From Lobosporangium transversale (taxonomy: Eukaryota > Mortierellomycota > Mortierellomycetes > Mortierellales > Mortierellaceae), in NCBI RefSeq assembly GCF_002105155.1, contig NW_019028979.1, forward strand, positions 930,001 to 994,000: a stretch of 64,000 nucleotides of DNA, written 5' to 3'. A model generated the notes under the pieces. That model made no database searches and was not told where the DNA came from. It saw only the letters and a list, made by a program, of their open reading frames with translations. This document shows positions 59,865 to 64,000 of the stretch, piece after piece. Made by a program: the position numbers and the translations under genes. Every line of letters begins with the position of its first letter. Within the stretch, counting starts at the first letter, position 1.

Positions 59865-60788
59865 TTGACCTGATGAAAACTTTACTGTCATGCCAATTTG
59901 AAATCCAATTAACCATCGAATCAATAACTTTAATTATCACTGTTAATAGAACGATGTCACTGCCAAACGCCTTGGAGCCTCTAGCAATACCGAGACGTAA
60001 GTTGCATTAACATTGTATCGATCTAATGGGTATCTGAAAGATAGAATAGGCACATGGTCACTGACACTAGCTTATTATTGGGAATACGGTTCATATTTAT
60101 AGTGATCTTGTCGAGTTGATCAAGGAGAAGGCTTCAATCAAGGGAGCCGAGCTTGATCGTATTATCAAGGGCATGAAGTGGTATGTCTCTTTGTTTATTA
60201 TTATTTTATTTTTATTTTTTTATAATATGGTGGTTTACTTTAGTATGCCCGGCTGTTGATTAAAGCTTAATTTTTTTTAAAAAAAAATAATAAATTGACA
60301 GGCTTGGTATGTTCTCAACCACCCCTGCTCAGCGTCGTGGCAACTTCCTCGACACTTTGTGCGCTACTTTGGAGGATAAGATGATGTACGCCAAGGGAGA
60401 GCGTGATATGGTCATGCTTCAGCACAAATTCGAGGTTGAGCTCAAGGATGGAACTAAGGTATGAGACTTTGCGACTGGGAATATATTTCAGAACTATATC
60501 GTTTTCTAGAAGAGTTTCATTAACTGACAATGTGCCATTGATCCTTAACATATTTCCGATCTGCTATAGCAAACCCGCACTTCCACGATTTTGGAATACG
60601 GAAACCCCGAGGGCGCATCCGCCATGGCTCGCTTGGTTGGTATGCCTTGTGGTGTTGCCACTCAGTTGGTTCTTGATGGTGTGATCAACAAGCCCGGTAT
60701 CCTTGCACCTATGTCTTCGGACATCAACGATCCTTTGATTAAGGCCATTGAGGCAGAAGGTGTTGTTTGCCACGAGGAGATTCTGTAA
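57874..60788 (+). CDS. LYS9: Saccharopine dehydrogenase (NADP+, L-glutamate-forming), 9 exons, 448 aa
   Basis: Exons 57874-57884, 58052-58137, 58825-59062, 59189-59297, 59404-59805, 59950-59996, 60103-60180, 60302-60458 and 60570-60788; sum divisible by three. Converts aminoadipate semialdehyde and glutamate to saccharopine, the penultimate step of fungal lysine synthesis. The start MATKKILLLGSGFVAEPCVE is a Rossmann nucleotide-binding motif (GSGFVA). Further conserved stretches: VISLIPYIHHAKVIKSAI, VMNEIGVDPGVDHLYAVKTI, SYCGGLPAPEASNNPLGYKF, SWSSRGVLLAL, YPNRDSTPYK, RGTLRYAGFPEFVKVLV, and RDMVMLQHKF. Length is very close to yeast Lys9. The first exon carries only 11 coding bases; I chose it because the join gives the expected N-terminus and the frame has no other ATG. 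Intron 2 (687 nt) ends with a T29-A12 tract before the acceptor. The stop runs into an A tract. Confidence 0.95.
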
Positions 60789-62199
60789 AAAAAAAAAAAA
60801 AAAAAAAAAAAAAGGTTATCAACAGTAAAAGTAGTAATACAATAAAATATATAAAATAGTTTTTAGACCTGATCTTTAGGCGCACATCAAGGATTTAACC
60901 TTTTTTTTCCTATCTGGATTAGGAGTGGAAGTTCGAACCGCGTGAACTGATGAGGTCTATGATGAAATGTGCATTGTTTGATTCACTTCTCGGCTCTTTG
61001 AATTTGAAAGTGAAGCCTATAATAAAAAATAAAAAAAATAAAAAAAACTTGCTGATCATTGATGTACCCGTGGTGACTCTCCCCTTTTCATGATCTGCTC
61101 TCCTTGACAGGTGTAAGAACACGCGGTAAAGGACAATAGTCGTAATGATCATACACTACTTCTCTTCCTCAACTCTAGTTGTTCTTTTAATTATTATCCT
61201 TCTGATGGATGAAAGCTTTGCAATCAAGCATCTCTTTTGTATACATAGGTAGGGAGAAAGAAAGATTAGATGTAGAGTTCATTGAGGGAGCGAGTGTCTA
61301 GAAACGAGATGATTGAAAGGATCACCAATTCGCTGGATAGGAAAAGCCATGTGCTGCAGCTGTGATGATTTTGGATGACAAGATCAATAAAAAAGATATT
61401 GCCCCTTTTACTTTTTCATTGACAGATCTTACAGCCATCATGACATTTATACATAAATGTGTACATGAGTATGTTATTATATTTGTATTATACATCGACA
61501 TGTACTGTGTATGTATAGATATATTTTTGCAAGAGTTGGAAGCATATTGCATGCATGTTACGACAGATCACTGCTTCTACGCATGTGAATCAGCTATGTA
61601 CATGTAGTGATTGAGAAAGTGAATTTTAATTCCTTTATTCTTTTCTATTTTAATTTCGATTAACAAAGAAAGCAATTACTTACTGCACATGAATTAAATG
61701 AATATTATAAAGCAAAAAAAGATAATCAAGACAAGGATAAATTACGCCTGTCAATGTTTCGGCTTTAAATGAACCTGTGGGGTCTTTTTTTTTTTTTTTT
61801 TTTTCTGTTTCTCTTTCCACTCTCCCCATTCTTTTTTTCGTTTTTACTTTTCTCCTCTTCTCCTCCTTCTCCTCCTTCTCTTCTCTCTTCTCCTTTTTTT
61901 TTTTCCTTTACACTTATTCTTCCCCTTTACTCATTATCTAACTTCTTCCCTTTTGTTTCTTTTTCTTTTCTTTCTTCGACCCATTCTTCATTCCATTTGC
62001 TTTTTTCTTCTTTTGAATTGCTCATTCTTCGCTTTGATCTGTATTTTAAAGCAGGTTGTACAAATCAGGCTAGCTTTCTGATTTTCATTTCTCACACTCA
62101 CACACGACCAACGAAAATATCTTGCAATTATTGCAACACAACATTGTCCCTTTTTTCCCTCTTGTCTTCCCAACAACAGTTACTGTAGTAAACTAGCAA

Positions 62200-62256
<57 letters not shown>

Positions 62257-62307
62257 TAACAAAAATAAACCCCTCCTTCTGTCCTTGTTAAATCCTTTTA
62301 TAAAACA
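60789..62307. other. LYS9 3' flank and upstream region of the START-domain gene
   Basis: A/T-rich sequence to about 61700, then T- and CT-rich sequence typical of promoter/leader. Just before the START gene lies an AGCAAC hexanucleotide repeat. A 30-codon open stretch at 60925-61020 after an AG has no family match. No gene seen. Confidence 0.5.
62195..62256. repeat. AGCAAC/CAGCAA hexanucleotide repeat, about 10 copies
   Basis: Uninterrupted CAACAG repeat ending about 50 bp before the START-gene ATG, so it probably lies in the 5' leader. No in-frame upstream ATG is seen to translate it. Confidence 0.9.
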
Positions 62308-64000
62308 ATGTTGACCGATCAACGATTTCAGGAATGCCTTGCAGAGTTGCAGGTTCCCAAGGTGGCAGACTGGGAGCTGTTTTTGGAGTCTCATGGGTTC
62401 AAGATCTATCGCAAAACACTTCCCAACACTGCTTTGTACGAATACAAGGCCCTGGGTTACTATCCTGATGTGCCTTCTCATCTTTTGGCAGATGTCTTCA
62501 CGGATCTAGAGTACCGTAAGACCTGGGACAAGAACATGGTTGGATACAACGTTCTTGAAAACGATGTGACCCATTATACCACAAAGTTTCCATGGCCGTT
62601 GTCACCACGCGAGTACTTTTATCAGTTGACGGTGCATGAGCCCAAGAAGGGCCATTTCTGTGTCAGTTCTCAAACTGTGGGCAAGATTAGAGCTGCCGAT
62701 GGCACTCTTCAGAACTTTTATAACACCAACAACTACAAGTCCATGGTGACCCTTGCTCCATCTTCCATGACTTCATCTTTCTCTTCGTCATCACCACATC
62801 TCAGTATACCTGGAGCAGCATCAGCATCAGCCATATCTTTGCCTACATCATCAGATCAGCAGCACAGAGTATTCCAGTTGCCGCCTGGGAATAAATCTGT
62901 ACGTGTTGAGGAGTATCGTCAGGATGTGGTTATGGTCCCATCAGAGGATCAAAAAGGCTGCCATGTATGGTTCGGCTATTTTGATGATCCCAAGGTAACG
63001 AATTAAACAAATCATACAGGACCCCTTTGTTTGCTTTATTTGATTACTTGTTTGTTTTGTTTTGTTTCCTTCCTCCTTTTCTCGTCATCCTTTCTCCTTG
63101 CCCTTTTTTATTTATTTATTTATTTTTATTTATTTTTTGCAAGAAGGATGTCAGGGTGTCAGGGTGTCAGGGTGTCAGGATGAAAATAGACTTGCGATTT
63201 ATCGGACTCATATCAATTACAACATCGTATTAGCTCGTATTAGCTCTTGTATCACAACATTTGCTGATGCTATCATCGTCATCATCATTATTATTATCGA
63301 TTTTTATTGTTATTTATTATTACTATTATTTTTTGTAATCTGCTCTGTTGGGTATCCACTTTTTGTTGATTTTAAATCTTTGAGGCGGCATGGGAAGATG
63401 GAGAATAGGAAGTGAAGAGTAGCCAAGTATCTTCTTGTTCAGGCAGGCTCGTATAGGTTGTAATGGCGCCTTCATTAAGGATTTTTAAGGAAATTAATGA
63501 GCTAATAAGACAAAGACTTGAGTTAGGAAGTGCAAAACAAATTTTGTTCAGTGATGCTGTTTGGTGTTGCTGGGATTATCTATGCTATTCTGATCCAAGA
63601 CCCATTGGTTCACAAAGAATGATGCACAGCTTTTTTAATAGATGCACTTTTTTTTGGGCTGAATCTCGCTTGGGCCATGGCCCATGACGAATCTCCCATC
63701 CTATCCAATTGCGAGATGAACTTACCTTTTTTTTTTTATTTTTTTATTTTTTTATTTTTTTTTAGGGCCATATCCCCTCATCCATTGTGAATTGGGCTAC
63801 GAAACATGGGATCCCTGGTAAGAAAAGAATGATAACAAAATTTTTTGTGTGTAATATACTTGTATTGTAAAGTGCCAATCGATGCATTCCAAGCTGACTT
63901 GCATATCAAACCATAGGTTTCCTCAAAGCGATTCAGGATGCTTGTCTCAGGAGAGCAGCAGCTCAGAACGGATCGTTTGTGCCATCATCATCTTTTACGG
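62308..64000 (+). CDS. START-domain lipid-transfer-like protein, 5' part only
   Basis: Exons 62308-62994, 63766-63817 and 63917 onward; the gene runs off the window. START domains bind a single lipid or sterol in a hydrophobic pocket. Recognisable segments: WELFLESHGFKIYRK, YEYKALGYYPDVPSHLLADV, FTDLEYRKTWDKN, FPWPLSPREYFYQLT, VEEYRQDVVMVPS and, across the intron, WFGYFDDPK then GHIPSSIVNWATKHGIPGFL. The order and spacing match the phosphatidylcholine-transfer/STARD2-like group. A Ser-rich insert (about residues 150-180) is specific to this protein. Intron 1 is 771 nt and contains an 8-bp repeat and a 74-codon frame. Downstream domains, if any, are outside the window. Confidence 0.85.
63150..63179. 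repeat. 8-bp tandem repeat TCAGGGTG, about 4 copies
   Basis: Lies in intron 1 of the START gene, directly after a T-rich stretch. Confidence 0.85.
63463..63687 (+). other. 74-codon open frame inside START intron 1
   Basis: Open from ATG to TGA without homopolymers and with mixed amino-acid composition (begins MAPSLRIFKEINELIRQRLE). It uses A/T-ending codons (TTA, ATA, AGA) more than the neighbouring exons. No domain recognised; a relic of an inserted gene or element is possible, as is chance. Confidence 0.25.

Noticed and set aside
60920-60950. GTTCGAACC, a perfect-looking B box after LYS9
   Set aside because: Flanking bases cannot form a T-arm on either strand and no A box is placed correctly.

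Overview
The window is nuclear DNA of a filamentous fungus. The genes are interrupted by many GT-AG introns. The gene set is fungal: LYS9 of the alpha-aminoadipate lysine pathway, a CHS7-type chitin synthase chaperone, a chitin deacetylase, a SIT4-associated SAPS protein and an ECL1-type zinc protein. The lineage-specific family of long single-exon F-box/leucine-rich proteins and the A/T-rich, homopolymer-studded introns suggest an early-diverging fungus, most likely Mucoromycota/Mortierellaceae. That placement is an inference, not a proof. No rRNA, convincing tRNA, CRISPR array or intact transposon was seen.

Layout. 1-5.5 kb: no gene recognised, microsatellites and homopolymers. 5.5-8.7 kb (+): Pho85-type cyclin with a His-rich tail. 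9.5-24.4 kb: an F-box/LRR cluster entirely on the minus strand, with three intact single-exon genes (9667-11235, 12938-14500, 15733-17301), two recently broken copies (17.6-19.2 and 22.3-23.8 kb), one decayed copy (19.7-20.9 kb) and at least four short fragments. 25.6-28.2 kb (+): LAT-type amino-acid permease. 28.8 kb (+): small GPI-type surface protein. 29.7-32.5 kb (-): mitochondrial fumarase. 32.5-36.3 kb: mostly unassigned, with one candidate membrane-protein exon on the minus strand. 36.3-42.2 kb (+): SAPS-domain phosphatase subunit, 11 exons. 45.5 kb (+): ECL1-like protein. 48.0-49.8 kb (+): chitin deacetylase. 50.4-54.1 kb (+): RNR1, 8 exons, one GC-AG intron, three MluI cell-cycle boxes upstream. 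54.9-56.3 kb (+): CHS7. 56.6-57.6 kb (-): NXT1, five small exons. 57.9-60.8 kb (+): LYS9, 9 exons, divergent from NXT1. 62.3 kb to the window end (+): START-domain protein, incomplete.

Functional links. The housekeeping genes are not an operon or a biosynthetic cluster. Two themes recur: G1/S control (Pho85 cyclin, SIT4-type phosphatase regulator, RNR1 with MCB sites) and chitin wall building (CHS7, chitin deacetylase). The F-box cluster is the dynamic part of the window. It shows tandem duplication, a near-identical 554-bp tract consistent with gene conversion, and lesions that repeatedly fall at the end of the F-box. Exon joins were built by hand from splice signals and protein-family similarity. 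For every multi-exon gene completed within the window, the coding length summed to a multiple of three.
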